Made by a program: the position numbers and the translations under genes. DNA of 64,000 bases from Gammaproteobacteria bacterium. GTDB lineage: Bacteria > Pseudomonadota > Gammaproteobacteria > Steroidobacterales > Steroidobacteraceae. The stretch covers positions 1-64,000 of the forward strand of contig JAQGOC010000124.1 in assembly GCA_028293805.1 (NCBI GenBank), in the 5' to 3' direction. Below the pieces are notes generated by a model, which was not told the origin of the DNA, did not search any database, and was given only the letters and a program-made list of their open reading frames with translations. Positions 1 to 8,821 of this stretch are shown piece after piece. The number at the start of each line of letters is the position of its first letter. Positions within the stretch are counted from its first letter, which is position 1.

Positions 1-1
1 G

Positions 2-400
2 ATTTTTGGCGGCATCTGGCTCATTGCCCGCGTGGATCAATACCGCCACGTGGGCCTGTGGTGGTTGGTTGGCATCGCTTTGGTCGGCGCAGTCGGGCTG
101 ACGATGGATCTGGTCGCGGGGGCATTAGGCGCAAAGCGAGTGGGGGCCAGCCAACGGGCGGTGTGGGGCGCTCTGCTCGGGACGGTGGTCGGACTGTTTT
201 TTGGACTGCCCGGGTTGCTGCTCGGTCCCTTTTTCGGCGCAGTGCTCGGTGAACTCGCCGCTGGCAACAGCGTTCTGCGCTCTACGCATGTGGGCGCGAG
301 CGCTTCGCTCGGTTTGATTTTCGGTACCATCATCAAGCTGGTCGCATCGCTGACGATGGTGGCGCTATTCGGTGCCGGGTGGTGGTGGAATCGCCCTTGA
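2..400 (+). CDS. DUF456 family membrane protein (5' end outside window)
   Basis: Small hydrophobic protein of the DUF456 family, whose function is not established. The reading frame is open to the first base of the window, so the true start lies upstream; a GTG at 32 is only an internal candidate. The visible part has the family's alternating hydrophobic segments and glycine-rich turns, including LGAKRVGAS and GLFFGLPGLLLGPFFGA, and ends with an aromatic tail (GWWWNRP). It is probably an inner membrane protein with three or four remaining transmembrane segments. The family assignment rests on the recognisable GAKR-GAS and PG-LLGPF-GA pattern. No neighbour suggests a specific role. Confidence 0.8.
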   Translation: MFGGIWLIARVDQYRHVGLWWLVGIALVGAVGLTMDLVAGALGAKRVGASQRAVWGALLGTVVGLFFGLPGLLLGPFFGAVLGELAAGNSVLRSTHVGASASLGLIFGTIIKLVASLTMVALFGAGWWWNRP

Positions 401-690
401 ATGGGCGACTGGACTCGAGCGATTGCGGCGCCTCTGAAGCGGCACGCACGAGCCTGTTCGCAGCCGCAGCAACTGTGGAACGCGCGAACATCGCCGGCAG
501 GGTCGACGCCTGGAACGCGCGTTCGATCTCCAGGCCACGCATGAAGCCAATCGGGCCGTGATGCGCCCACGTCGAGACGCGCTCCGGATGCGGCTGAGCA
601 CACCTTCACGGTTGCCGCCGGCGCGAGTTCCTGAAATCATGCTGACGCTTTTTTTCGAGTTATCTCGGGCATCGCGCGAGGAAGGCGGTT
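401..690. other. Intergenic, no gene seen
   Basis: About 290 bases between the DUF456 gene and the acetyltransferase gene. Open frames here have no convincing start or family resemblance and overlap each other on both strands. A GAGGAAGG sequence at the right-hand end serves as the ribosome binding site for the next gene. I see no clear promoter or terminator. Confidence 0.5.
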
Positions 691-1881
691 TTGCCCACGA
701 TCGGGCGTCGTCCCGGATGGGTCTCCACCGTGACAGCCATCCACTCCACCGCTGCGGATCCGCGAATCCGGGTGACGTTCCATCCGGGCCCTGACGGACT
801 GCAGGCATTACGCGACAGCTGGGCCTCCATTCTCGCGCATATCAGGCGCCCCCGATTCTTCCACGAATGGGACTGGTACCAGGCCTACTTGCATCATCTC
901 GAGCCTGACCCTGAGAACGTCCGCTTCGCGCTGCTGACTAGCCCCGCTGGTCCCGTCGCCATCGTGCCACTCCAATACCTGGTGATGTCGTTCCGCGGAG
1001 TGACTTCGAAGCTGCGGCGTCTTCCGGAACATGAGCAGATGCCGCTCGCGGACGTTATCGCGGCAGAGGGCATCTCCGGCAGGCAGCTCGTGGCAGCGTT
1101 GCTCGAGGCCATGCGCGCCTCCGAAATGCAATGGGACCGGCTGCAGTTCACAGGCTTCACCAAGGAGTCCTGCCTGAACTGCCGGGATCTCGCCGGCGGA
1201 CGCCCCCTTTACCGGGATGTGCTCACGAGCAGCGACCAGGTGGTCTGCAACCTGCCATGGGACGCGTTCGCAATGCGATTCTCGCCGAACTTCCGGTCCA
1301 ATCTCAACAAGGCGCGCCACAAGATCGCACGCGCGGGCGGGGCGAGCTACGAGATCGCCAATGACCCGGCACGGGTCGCCGCCCTGTTTGGGGAATTTCT
1401 GCGAGTGGAAGGTTCCGGCTGGAAAGGCGCGGCCGGCACGCGCACTGCAATCTGTTGCGACCCGCGCGCCGTCGGATTTTACCGGGGGCTCATCGAGGGC
1501 TTCGCGCCTTCCGGTCGCGTATTCATCAATGCCATGCGCTTCGCGGACCGGGTGATCGCCATTCAGTTTTGCCTGTCCGACTCGGACACCCTGTACGTTC
1601 TCAAGCAGGGCTACGACGAGAGCTTCGCTCACCTGGGACCGGGAAATTCGCTGCTGGAACAGCTCGTGGGGTGGTGTTTCAAAAGCCGGACGCTCCGCAA
1701 GATCAATCTCGTCGGCAGCCCCAGGTGGTTCCAGGACTGGAAACCCGAGCGCTCGAATGTGCATCGGCTGCACTTTTTCAACCACACACCGCTGGGGCAG
1801 CTACACCGTTTCAAATACGCCGCGAGCAGGCGTCTGACCTCCGCCAGGACGGGTGTCGTACACTTCCTGGCCTCTCATTGA
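691..1881 (+). CDS. CelD/BioF2-like GNAT acetyltransferase
   Basis: Cytoplasmic N-acyltransferase of the CelD/FemAB-like GNAT group (PF13480-type), whose members are often linked to exopolysaccharide or cell-envelope modification. The protein (about 396 residues) has the usual two-lobe layout. The central stretch WDAFAMRFSPNFRSNLNKARHKI matches the 'S..fR..lr...rkl' signature of the family, and the C-terminal lobe holds a Y-K-Q-G-Y-D-E-S-F-A-L-PG-LL pattern as in GNAT substrate domains. The TTG at 691 is chosen because GAGGAAGG sits about 6 bases upstream; a GTG at 730 in the same frame is the alternative. No sugar-polymer genes adjoin it, so the substrate is unknown. Confidence 0.75.
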   Translation: MPTIGRRPGWVSTVTAIHSTAADPRIRVTFHPGPDGLQALRDSWASILAHIRRPRFFHEWDWYQAYLHHLEPDPENVRFALLTSPAGPVAIVPLQYLVMSFRGVTSKLRRLPEHEQMPLADVIAAEGISGRQLVAALLEAMRASEMQWDRLQFTGFTKESCLNCRDLAGGRPLYRDVLTSSDQVVCNLPWDAFAMRFSPNFRSNLNKARHKIARAGGASYEIANDPARVAALFGEFLRVEGSGWKGAAGTRTAICCDPRAVGFYRGLIEGFAPSGRVFINAMRFADRVIAIQFCLSDSDTLYVLKQGYDESFAHLGPGNSLLEQLVGWCFKSRTLRKINLVGSPRWFQDWKPERSNVHRLHFFNHTPLGQLHRFKYAASRRLTSARTGVVHFLASH

Positions 1882-1905
1882 GCAATGTTCGGCAGGAGGC
1901 ACGAT

Positions 1906-2196
1906 ATGGCCAAGGCGTACTGGGTTGTCTGTTACCGTGAGATCACGGATTGCGAAAAAATGGCCGCCTACGCTCGGCTCGCAGTGCCGGCGATCGAATC
2001 GCAAGGTGGACGCGCCCTGGCGCGAGGAACCGCCGTCAAAGCCTACGAGGCCGGGCAGGTGGAGCGCACGGTGCTGATCGAATTCGACTCCATCGAGCAC
2101 GCGATCGCCGTACACGACAGCCCTGCATACCAGGCTGCCGTAAAAGCTCTCGACGGCGGAGCCGTACGCGACATCAGGATCGTGGCGGGCACTTGA
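1906..2196 (+). CDS. DUF1330 domain protein
   Basis: Small cytoplasmic protein of about 96 residues in the DUF1330 family, a ferredoxin-like dimeric alpha/beta-barrel group of unknown activity. Typical family features are the start AKAYWVVCYREI, the central YLA-type segment (AAYARLAVPAIESQGG) and the ERTVLIEFDS strand followed by H-DSPAYQAAV. The ATG at 1906 is preferred over one at 1885 because AGGAGG at 1894-1899 lies 6 bases before it and the family usually begins here. It follows the acetyltransferase gene by 24 bases and may be co-transcribed with it. Confidence 0.85.
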   Translation: MAKAYWVVCYREITDCEKMAAYARLAVPAIESQGGRALARGTAVKAYEAGQVERTVLIEFDSIEHAIAVHDSPAYQAAVKALDGGAVRDIRIVAGT

Positions 2197-2236
2197 AGCG
2201 GAATAGGCGCAAAACCGCGGATAATGCCGCCTGGCG

Positions 2237-3949
2237 TCAGCGTGCGTCGGGTAGCAGCCCTTGGTCGACCAGCACCGGCGGATGACGGTAATGTGTCGCC
2301 TGCTCCCAGGCATACGCATAACCGAGCAGGTCTCCATCCCTGAAAGGCCGCCCCGAGAACTCCAAGCCGAACGGCAGCCCGCTGTCATAAAAGCCACCCA
2401 CTACGACGACAGCCGGAACTCCCAGCATGTTGACCCAACCCGTAGCGGAATGAGGTCCTTCGCTGAGCCGACTATCCTGCGCCACTGTCTCGTCGACCGG
2501 TGGCATCTGGATTGCCGGGTACACGTAGCCGTCCAAGTGCAGGTGATCCATGGTTTCAAGATATAACTCGAGCGCACGACGCCGTGGGCCAAAGAAGTTG
2601 CGCTCCGCGTCCGGGTCGCTCTCGAGGATGCGCTGATTGATCTTGACGTCGCCGATTTGCGCATTGGTCGGCTCGGAACCGACGATCGGCGCCCCCAGCG
2701 GCACACCCATCGCTGTTTCGTAGTCGCAGGCCGACCGATATTGCGCAGGCCCAAATTCCTTCAGAAACAAGTTCGTGCCTTCGCGAACATAAGCGTACGT
2801 GCTCACGCGGGCCGCTGTCCGGGCAAAGCTTTCGGGCAGCAACGAGTCGTCTACAACTACCGTTGCGCCACGAGCTCGTAGCTCCTCTACTGCCCTCATA
2901 AAGGCCGCTCGTGTCCGCGGATCCAAAGCCACCGACTGCTCGGCGGCCTGCTTCACGGCGGCGAGCTCCGATACTGCAGCCGGCGTACCGTGAAACGGTA
3001 TTCCGACGCCCTGCAGGATAAAGGCGGGTACACCGAAGCGCTTGCCCTTCAATGCGTCGGCCCTGAGATATTGCAGATAAGGACCGCGCTGCGCCTTGTC
3101 GGCCGAGCCTTTGGTCACCGGATCGAGTAGGTCCTCGCCCGACATGACGTCGAGCGCAGCGGCTGCATCGGAGACCGTGCGAGCGATCGGTCCCGTGTTG
3201 TCGAGAAGCCAATCGAGCGGCGCGATGCCGGCGGTGCTGACGAGTCCGCGTGTAGGGTACACTCCGATCAGCGCACTCGTCGCCGCCGGCATACGAATTG
3301 AGTTACCAGTATCGGTGCCAGTGCCGAGCAACGCCAGATTCGCCGTAACGGCTGTGACCGTCCCGCCGGACGACCCGCCTGGAGAAAAGCGCACGTCGTA
3401 CGCATTGCCAGTGCGACCGAATGAGCTACTGCGGTTGGTGTCAGAGTTCGCAAAGTCCGGCATGTTGGTGTGACCGATGACAATCGCTCCCGCTGCACGC
3501 AGACGCGACACGATAGTCGCGTCACGCGGTGCGAGCAGCTCATTGCCCGACACGACGTAACCTTCCCACCCATCGGTCGTCACCTTGCCCGCGATGCTGG
3601 TGTTGGCCTTGATGACAATGGGCACTCCCCACAACGGACCATGCTTCGCGGCCACTCCTGCCTCAGCATCCTCGCGCGCGGCTGCGGCCCGGGCGTCGGC
3701 ATCAAACACATGTTCAAGCGCTCGATAGATGCCGTTGTACCGAGCGATGCGGGCGAGGTACCAATCGACGACTTGTGTGACGGTGTACTTGTGCTGCGCG
3801 TAGTAACGATGCAGCTGTGGGATCGTGACCTCCATGAGATCCCGGTCCACTTCCACGGCTGGGCGCGCCGGAGGTTTCGCTTCGATTGTGAGCGCCAAAC
3901 TGGTTGCACACAGACCAACCACGGATTGCAGGAATCGGCTCTTGGGCAC
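2237..3949 (-). CDS. Secreted amidase (amidase signature family)
   Basis: Hydrolase of the amidase signature (AS) family, cleaving a C-N amide bond; substrate unknown. The 570-residue protein starts with a signal-peptide-like segment (residues 1-24), so it is probably periplasmic. The catalytic Ser-cisSer-Lys triad is visible: Lys114 in VVIKANT-like context (IVIKANTS), cis-Ser in the glycine-serine motif SPGGSSGG (190-196) and the nucleophile Ser217 in GTDTGNSIRMPA, where the usual second Gly is Asn. The GTG start at 3949 has GGAGGG just upstream. The gene converges on the DUF1330 gene with 40 bases between stops. It is not a GatA, since no gatB or gatC is near and it is exported. Confidence 0.88.
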   Translation of the reverse strand: MPKSRFLQSVVGLCATSLALTIEAKPPARPAVEVDRDLMEVTIPQLHRYYAQHKYTVTQVVDWYLARIARYNGIYRALEHVFDADARAAAAREDAEAGVAAKHGPLWGVPIVIKANTSIAGKVTTDGWEGYVVSGNELLAPRDATIVSRLRAAGAIVIGHTNMPDFANSDTNRSSSFGRTGNAYDVRFSPGGSSGGTVTAVTANLALLGTGTDTGNSIRMPAATSALIGVYPTRGLVSTAGIAPLDWLLDNTGPIARTVSDAAAALDVMSGEDLLDPVTKGSADKAQRGPYLQYLRADALKGKRFGVPAFILQGVGIPFHGTPAAVSELAAVKQAAEQSVALDPRTRAAFMRAVEELRARGATVVVDDSLLPESFARTAARVSTYAYVREGTNLFLKEFGPAQYRSACDYETAMGVPLGAPIVGSEPTNAQIGDVKINQRILESDPDAERNFFGPRRRALELYLETMDHLHLDGYVYPAIQMPPVDETVAQDSRLSEGPHSATGWVNMLGVPAVVVVGGFYDSGLPFGLEFSGRPFRDGDLLGYAYAWEQATHYRHPPVLVDQGLLPDAR

Positions 3950-4256
3950 GGCACCCTCCTATTGGAACCACGGATAAGATAGTCGATTGGCAGGTGCGGA
4001 TCTTGGCGTCGAGGCGGGTCGGCTCGGGCGGCAAGCGCTGGATGCAATCCGTGAAGTCCGTAAGCCATTGTTCTTGTTCGCGAAAAAAGGACAGCTTCGC
4101 GGGCTGATCGGGTGACAATCCGCAGGCAACGGGCGCTGGTTTGCGCAAGCGCGCAGCAGGTCACAAAACTGAAAAGCGGATACCAGCTATGCCCATGCCT
4201 GCCGAAAACCTAAGGAGTTCCGGAGCCATCGCTCGATACGGAGGTCGGTTCGCCCT
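3950..4256. other. Divergent intergenic region between amidase and HDOD genes
   Basis: About 300 bases that must hold the promoters of two divergent genes. A GGAGG ribosome binding site lies just before 4257. I found no strong palindrome or convincing -35/-10 pair, and no coding region I would support. Confidence 0.45.
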
Positions 4257-5408
4257 ATGCTGATCTGGTTTCTATCGTTGCTCCTGGTTACCGCCTGTGG
4301 AATAGCCACGTGGCCTGTCCTGCGCTGGGCCTCCGGTTTCGATGCGGTCGTCGCGGGAGGGCCGGTCGAAGTTGTGCTCGAGCTGCCGGCCGACCTGCAG
4401 TACTTGCCTGAGCCCCCAGTCCTACCCGCAGCTGCGGTGCAGATTCTCGATCGTACCGGAATCTTCAGGAAATTGAGGGAGCTCGAGTTAGGTCTTTCAG
4501 CTCTCGGGCGACCGTTGCCGGAGCACGACCAGATGGCAGCAGCTGCACTCGCCGCAATAGGCGATGTGACCACGCAACGGCGATATTCCCCGAGGCGCCC
4601 GAATCTGCTACCTCAATTGATGCGCGCGATCAATGATGAGCAGGTCTCGGGGCGCGAGTTGGCCGCCTTGATTGCACGCGACCCATCGCTAGTGGGTAGC
4701 TTGCTGAAGATAGCGAACAGCACTTTCTATCGCGTCACCTCCCGACCGGTCGAAACCATTGAACGGGCGGTCGTCATACTGGGGAGCGATGGTCTTCGCT
4801 CGTTGATGGCTGCTGCCCTGATGCAGCCGATCTTCCAGGTAACCAGGGCGGGGAAATTCTCACGCTTTCCGGAAATTGTCTGGGAACACGCGCTGCGTTC
4901 GGCCCATGCTGCCATTCCGCACGCGGCCTTGGTCGAAAGGGCGGACGCGTTCGCGGCTGAGCTACTCAGCCTCATCAGCGGGCTGGCGGAGATCACGTTG
5001 TTCCGCGCAATAATGGATCACTGCGCAACCTCGGCACCGCAAGGGCAACCTGACCCTCTGGTGATCGCCTCCCTCCTCGACTCGCAGTCCGCTGCCGTCG
5101 CCTGGCGAATCGGCGCCAGTTGGGAGCTCTCGGAGGTGATGTTGGCTGCGCTCGAGGAGCAGATGGTGGAATCCACGCCGACTACGCCGCTCGGCCGTTC
5201 GCTGCGTTTCGGCCGTTGCGCGGGCGCGTTGGCTGTGCTGCACACCAGCTCCGTCATAGATGATGCAACGGTGAGACTCTCCCTGCCGGAGGCCGGCCTG
5301 TCAGCCCCGCATCTGAAGGCCATGTGGACGCGGCTTCTACAGAAGCATGAGGATCCCAGGTCGCGGCGGTCAGTTCCTTTCCAGAACGATCGCGCGCTTC
5401 AAGCATGA
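4257..5408 (+). CDS. HDOD domain protein, membrane-anchored
   Basis: Probable signalling protein with a metal-independent HD-related output domain (HDOD). Residues 1-22 form one hydrophobic segment that could anchor it in the inner membrane. The HDOD domain runs from about residue 118 to 310; diagnostic stretches are LIARDPSLVGSLLKIANS and ETIERAVVILGSDGLRSL, which match the family closely. No catalytic HD pair is expected in HDOD proteins and none is evident. A strong GGAGG precedes the ATG. The gene stands alone, so its partner pathway cannot be inferred. A hairpin follows it at 5470-5501. Confidence 0.85.
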   Translation: MLIWFLSLLLVTACGIATWPVLRWASGFDAVVAGGPVEVVLELPADLQYLPEPPVLPAAAVQILDRTGIFRKLRELELGLSALGRPLPEHDQMAAAALAAIGDVTTQRRYSPRRPNLLPQLMRAINDEQVSGRELAALIARDPSLVGSLLKIANSTFYRVTSRPVETIERAVVILGSDGLRSLMAAALMQPIFQVTRAGKFSRFPEIVWEHALRSAHAAIPHAALVERADAFAAELLSLISGLAEITLFRAIMDHCATSAPQGQPDPLVIASLLDSQSAAVAWRIGASWELSEVMLAALEEQMVESTPTTPLGRSLRFGRCAGALAVLHTSSVIDDATVRLSLPEAGLSAPHLKAMWTRLLQKHEDPRSRRSVPFQNDRALQA

Positions 5409-5469
5409 GGTCTCATTGACTGTCGTGGCCGTCACGCCCCAGGTCAGAGGCCTCTATTTCAGGTGAAAC

Positions 5470-5501
5470 GAAACCGCGCAGGCACTCACTGCGGGGGTTT
5501 C
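5470..5501 (+). terminator. Candidate terminator after HDOD gene
   Basis: GAAACC at 5470-5475 pairs with GGTTTC at 5496-5501, and the inner CGCA (5477-5480) pairs with TGCG (5490-5493) around a 9-base loop. The right arm ends in a short T-run (TTTC). It lies 62 bases after the HDOD stop codon. Confidence 0.5.
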
Positions 5502-5605
5502 ATCTGCAATCCCATGCCGGCGAATTGACATTGCGACGTGTCATGAGCCCTCGAACCTGCGAGATGAGCGGCAACAGTGCCGTGCACAATTTACAGGAGA
5601 CCAAT

Positions 5606-6013
5606 ATGATTTCATTTAGCCGTACAGGGGCTTTGCGCAGACGATTGCCCGCCGCACTCGCGCTCGGGGCGCTCGCCTTGATGAGCGCTGGCGCGCAGGC
5701 TGCCGCTCCCGATCCCGACCAGGTCACGATCTCGGCGCCGAGCGTGAAGACCGTCGGGCGCGATGAGGCGACGGGTGCGCCCATTGAGCAGGTCACGGAG
5801 AAGGCCACCATAACGCTCGATCCGGTGACACTCACCACGAATTCGGGCGTGGCGCTACTCAAGGACAGCGTGTACGGGGCCGCGCTCAAGGTCTGCGACT
5901 CCAGCCTTACTTTGTCGGACGACGAGGACGAATGCATCCGCAAAGCCGTCAATTCTGCGCAGGCGCAGGTCGATGCGGCCATCGCGCGGGCAAGGAGCAC
6001 TACGAGTGGCTGA
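5606..6013 (+). CDS. UrcA family periplasmic protein
   Basis: Small exported protein (about 135 residues) of the UrcA family, named for metal-responsive genes in Caulobacter; its biochemical role is unknown. A signal peptide spans about residues 1-34 and ends ...AGAQAAA. The mature part has the family's layout: a beta-rich region, then two cysteines (KVCDSS and DDECIRKAV) likely to form a disulfide, then an alanine-rich helix ending in AIARAR. The ATG at 5606 is chosen over earlier in-frame codons because ACAGGAGA lies just before it and the signal peptide begins there. A hairpin at 6045-6071 follows. Confidence 0.82.
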   Translation: MISFSRTGALRRRLPAALALGALALMSAGAQAAAPDPDQVTISAPSVKTVGRDEATGAPIEQVTEKATITLDPVTLTTNSGVALLKDSVYGAALKVCDSSLTLSDDEDECIRKAVNSAQAQVDAAIARARSTTSG

Positions 6014-6044
6014 CGGGGTGGAGTGATTTAGTGTTTGTGTCAGC

Positions 6045-6071
6045 CTGCGGCGGCCTGGAGAGCCGCCGCAG
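6045..6071. terminator. Candidate bidirectional terminator hairpin
   Basis: CTGCGGCGGC at 6045-6054 and GCCGCCGCAG at 6062-6071 form a perfect 10-bp GC-rich stem with a 7-base loop. It sits between the convergent UrcA and cupin genes. No T-run follows on either strand, so it may be a rho-assisted or mRNA-stabilising hairpin. Confidence 0.5.
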
Positions 6072-6108
6072 CTCGCACCTGATCAAATCCGCAGCGGCAG
6101 GAGCTTGC

Positions 6109-6384
6109 CTACATGAGTTCAATTTCGAGAAATCGAAATTCGTGAGCATTGATATTGATCACGTTATGGCTCACGCCCGCCGGTCGGCTGTAGGACACGC
6201 CGGCGGTCAGCTGTACGTCGCGAGAACCCTCCGGTTCGACGAGGCGCAGCGTACCGCTCGTAAGCGGTACGACGACGTAATCGAAAGCATGAACGTGCTG
6301 GCCCGTTTCTGCATGCGGGGCGAAGGTCCACTCGGTTACGATCACGCGTTCGTTTTTGATCTGTACGGCGGGAACGGCTTTCAC
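6109..6384 (-). CDS. Small single-domain cupin protein
   Basis: A one-domain cupin of about 91 residues. The metal-binding cupin motif 1 appears as PHAETGQHVHAFDYVVVPL, and motif 2 as SYSRPAGVSHNVININ, giving a plausible His-rich metal site. The function is unknown; such proteins may bind small ligands or act as dioxygenases. The frame is open further upstream to 6504, but the GTG at 6384 has GAGAGGA about 8 bases before it and gives the usual N-terminus of this family (V-KAVPAVQIKNERVIVTEW). It diverges from the catalase-like gene at 6630. Confidence 0.75.
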   Translation of the reverse strand: MKAVPAVQIKNERVIVTEWTFAPHAETGQHVHAFDYVVVPLTSGTLRLVEPEGSRDVQLTAGVSYSRPAGVSHNVININAHEFRFLEIELM

Positions 6385-6629
6385 GTCTGCAATCCTCTCA
6401 GGTCGGGTCTCCTCCGAGTCTAGCGGATCGACCCGCAAGTAGGGGCCAGACACGCCGAATCGTAAAGGACCGCGGGCGTGACGTGCGAGCGGCTCCCCTC
6501 TCATGTCAAGTCTCAGTTTTCGTCTGACGTGGAAACATCGTTAAGGGCGATCGTCTCCTGACGTGCAGTAACGTTTGTAGGCCTGAACAGTTAGTATCGC
6601 CCCTCGTGCATTGACGGAGGTCTTCCGAA

Positions 6630-7661
6630 ATGAAATCACCTTCTTTCCGCCGCGGCGCGCGATTCGTCTTCCTGACCCTTGCGTCAGCCGCGTCTAGCGT
6701 TCCCATGTTGGCCTCCGGCGCACCAGCCGCCAGCACTGAGGTCACGGCCCCGCAGATGATTGACGCTTTCGAAGGTACCTTCGGCGTACACGCGGGCCAG
6801 CGCAGGAACCACATCAAAGGCACGTGCGCGGCAGGCGAGTTCGTTGGGACGACCGACGCGGCCGGCCTCAGCCGCTCAGGGCTCTTTTCAGGTAAAACGA
6901 TCCCCGTGGTCGCGCGCTTCTCGATCGGGGGAGGCAACCCCCAAGTACCGGACGCGGCGCCGGCTCCGCGCGGCATGGCGCTCGAGTTCCATCTTCCCGG
7001 CGGCGCCTTGCAGCACATCACGATGATCAACGTGCCGATCTTCGGCGCAGCCTCACCGGCCTCCTTTCGCGATGCCATCCTGGCCGCCAAGCCGGATCCT
7101 AAGACGGGCCAGCCCGACCCGGAGAAGCTGAAAGCCTTTGCCGCCACCCACCCCGACGCGATGGCTCTGACGGAGCTGGCGAGCCATCACACTCCCACGG
7201 CGAACTTCTATCAGACCACCTTCTTCAGCATTCACACTTTCAAGTTCATCGATGCCAAAGGCACCGAGCACCTGGTGAAATGGCGCTTCGCCCCCCGCGA
7301 TGGCACGAGAGAGATGACCGCCGCGGAAAAGAAGGCAGCGCCCCATGACTTCCTCGAAATGAATCTCATCGAGCGCACCCGCAAAGGGCCGGCGGTGTGG
7401 GACATGATCGTCTACGTCGGCGAGCCAGGCGACCCGCAGGACAACCCGACGTTGGCCTGGCCGGAGAACCGCAAGCATTTCACGGCAGGCACCCTCACCA
7501 TCACCCAGGCGACGCCGCAACAGAAGGGCGTTGCCTGTGAGCCGATCAATTTCGACCCCTTGATCATGGCTGATGGCATCGCTCCCACCAACGACCCCAT
7601 CTTGCTGTTTCGCTCTCCATCGTACGCGGTCTCGTTTGCGAAACGCCTGTCCGGTCAGTAA
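6630..7661 (+). CDS. Catalase-related peroxidase (SrpA-like), exported
   Basis: Heme protein of the short catalase-family peroxidase group, predicted to reduce hydrogen peroxide or organic peroxides in the periplasm. The 343-residue chain is much shorter than a classical catalase (about 480 or more). A signal peptide covers about residues 1-34. The distal catalytic His is His61 in RRNHIKGTCAAGEF. The core RGMALEFHLPGG and the segment FYQTTFFSIHTFKFID correspond to catalase-fold substrate and heme pocket strands. The C-terminal RSPSYAVSFAKR supplies a likely proximal Tyr. A ribosome binding site (GGAGG) precedes the ATG. Confidence 0.87.
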   Translation: MKSPSFRRGARFVFLTLASAASSVPMLASGAPAASTEVTAPQMIDAFEGTFGVHAGQRRNHIKGTCAAGEFVGTTDAAGLSRSGLFSGKTIPVVARFSIGGGNPQVPDAAPAPRGMALEFHLPGGALQHITMINVPIFGAASPASFRDAILAAKPDPKTGQPDPEKLKAFAATHPDAMALTELASHHTPTANFYQTTFFSIHTFKFIDAKGTEHLVKWRFAPRDGTREMTAAEKKAAPHDFLEMNLIERTRKGPAVWDMIVYVGEPGDPQDNPTLAWPENRKHFTAGTLTITQATPQQKGVACEPINFDPLIMADGIAPTNDPILLFRSPSYAVSFAKRLSGQ

Positions 7662-7767
7662 GGCAATCAGCCGCAGTTAGCCCCGAAAGGCACCCCGCCG
7701 CACTTCCCTTCCCCGCTGGCGGCTCGCCATGCGCCTGCGCGCCTGGCCCCGGCACGGACCACCGCCA

Positions 7768-8808
7768 TCATTCTCCGTGACCCGCGTCCCAGCACTGCTT
7801 GGCCACACGGAGCCAGTTCCCGCCGAGCAGCGCGGCCACAGTGGCCTCGGAGTGGCCGCGCGCGAGTAGTCGGTCCGTGAGATAAGGTAGCTGCTCGGGC
7901 TCCATCATCGCGATCCCGGTGCCGTAGCCTTCCGCCGGCGGGTATAGGTCCGGATGGGCGAGAACGTAAGCGTCCAATTCCGCGCGATCGTATATATAGT
8001 CAAGTCCGAGAGCGACGTGCTGAGGCCCGACAAGTTCCAGCACGTACTCGATGTGCCGGCTGACTGCATCAATAGACGCGTCGTTTCGGCCAAGGAAGAT
8101 ACCTATTCCATTGATCCCCACGACGCCGCCGCTTGCCGCGCACCGCCGGATCACGTCGTCGTCGATGTTCCGCCGATGAGGCCAGCATGAAGCGGGATTC
8201 GAGTGCGAGAAGATCACTGGGCGCGTCGCGCGCTCGAGAACGTCCAAGGTTGTGCGTAGCCCCGTGTGGCTGCAACACACGACCATGCCAACACGCTCCA
8301 TGATGGAGACCACTTCGCCGCCCAGCGGCGTCAACCCAATGTCATCGTCCTGGCAACCACCTCCCAGCGCGTTGTTGCGATTATATGCGATCGATAGCCA
8401 TCGGACGCCGAGCGACTGCAACAGGTGGACCCGCTGAGGGTCACTGCCAACGCAGTCACCCCCTTCCACATCGAATGCGATGCCAAGCCGGCCAGTTCGC
8501 CGCGCCGTTTCTATATCGTCTGCAGAGCGGACGAGCACATAGTCGTCGGGACGGGCACTAAACCATCCGCGGAATGCGCTCAGCATCCGCACCACGTCAG
8601 AAAATTCAACGTTGCCGAAGCCCGCGTTGATCGAAACCATTGTCGTGCCGGCTCGGCGATGCCGCGCCAGCTGAGGAAGAAACGAGGGATCGTGCGGTCT
8701 AAGGGGCAGGCAGACATGATTGTCCCACACGAGCCTCGCGTTGAGCACGGCGTGTCCTCCCGTAAGCGCAGACGAAAGATCAGCCGGGTCGACCTGCTCC
8801 GAAGGCAT
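7768..8808 (-). CDS. Peptidase M19-family (renal dipeptidase-like) metallohydrolase
   Basis: Member of the membrane dipeptidase family M19, amidohydrolase fold, about 346 residues. No signal peptide is seen, so it is probably cytoplasmic. Metal-site elements are recognisable: the Glu in FDVEGGD, the His in CCSHTG, the His in FSHSNPA followed by the HRRNIDDDVI helix, and the late Asp in LGLDYIYD. The first motif, normally H-x-D, reads D-N-H-V-C, so the usual Asp is Cys. It is the last gene of the five-gene hydantoin-type operon, 13 bases after the TonB receptor, suggesting it hydrolyses the ring-opened or dipeptide-like product of that pathway. Confidence 0.82.
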   Translation of the reverse strand: MPSEQVDPADLSSALTGGHAVLNARLVWDNHVCLPLRPHDPSFLPQLARHRRAGTTMVSINAGFGNVEFSDVVRMLSAFRGWFSARPDDYVLVRSADDIETARRTGRLGIAFDVEGGDCVGSDPQRVHLLQSLGVRWLSIAYNRNNALGGGCQDDDIGLTPLGGEVVSIMERVGMVVCCSHTGLRTTLDVLERATRPVIFSHSNPASCWPHRRNIDDDVIRRCAASGGVVGINGIGIFLGRNDASIDAVSRHIEYVLELVGPQHVALGLDYIYDRAELDAYVLAHPDLYPPAEGYGTGIAMMEPEQLPYLTDRLLARGHSEATVAALLGGNWLRVAKQCWDAGHGE

Positions 8809-8821
8809 TCTTCAGACCGCC

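Noticed and set aside
808-1785. Minus-strand open frame opposite the CelD-like acetyltransferase
   Set aside because: Antisense artefact in GC-rich sequence with no domain signal.
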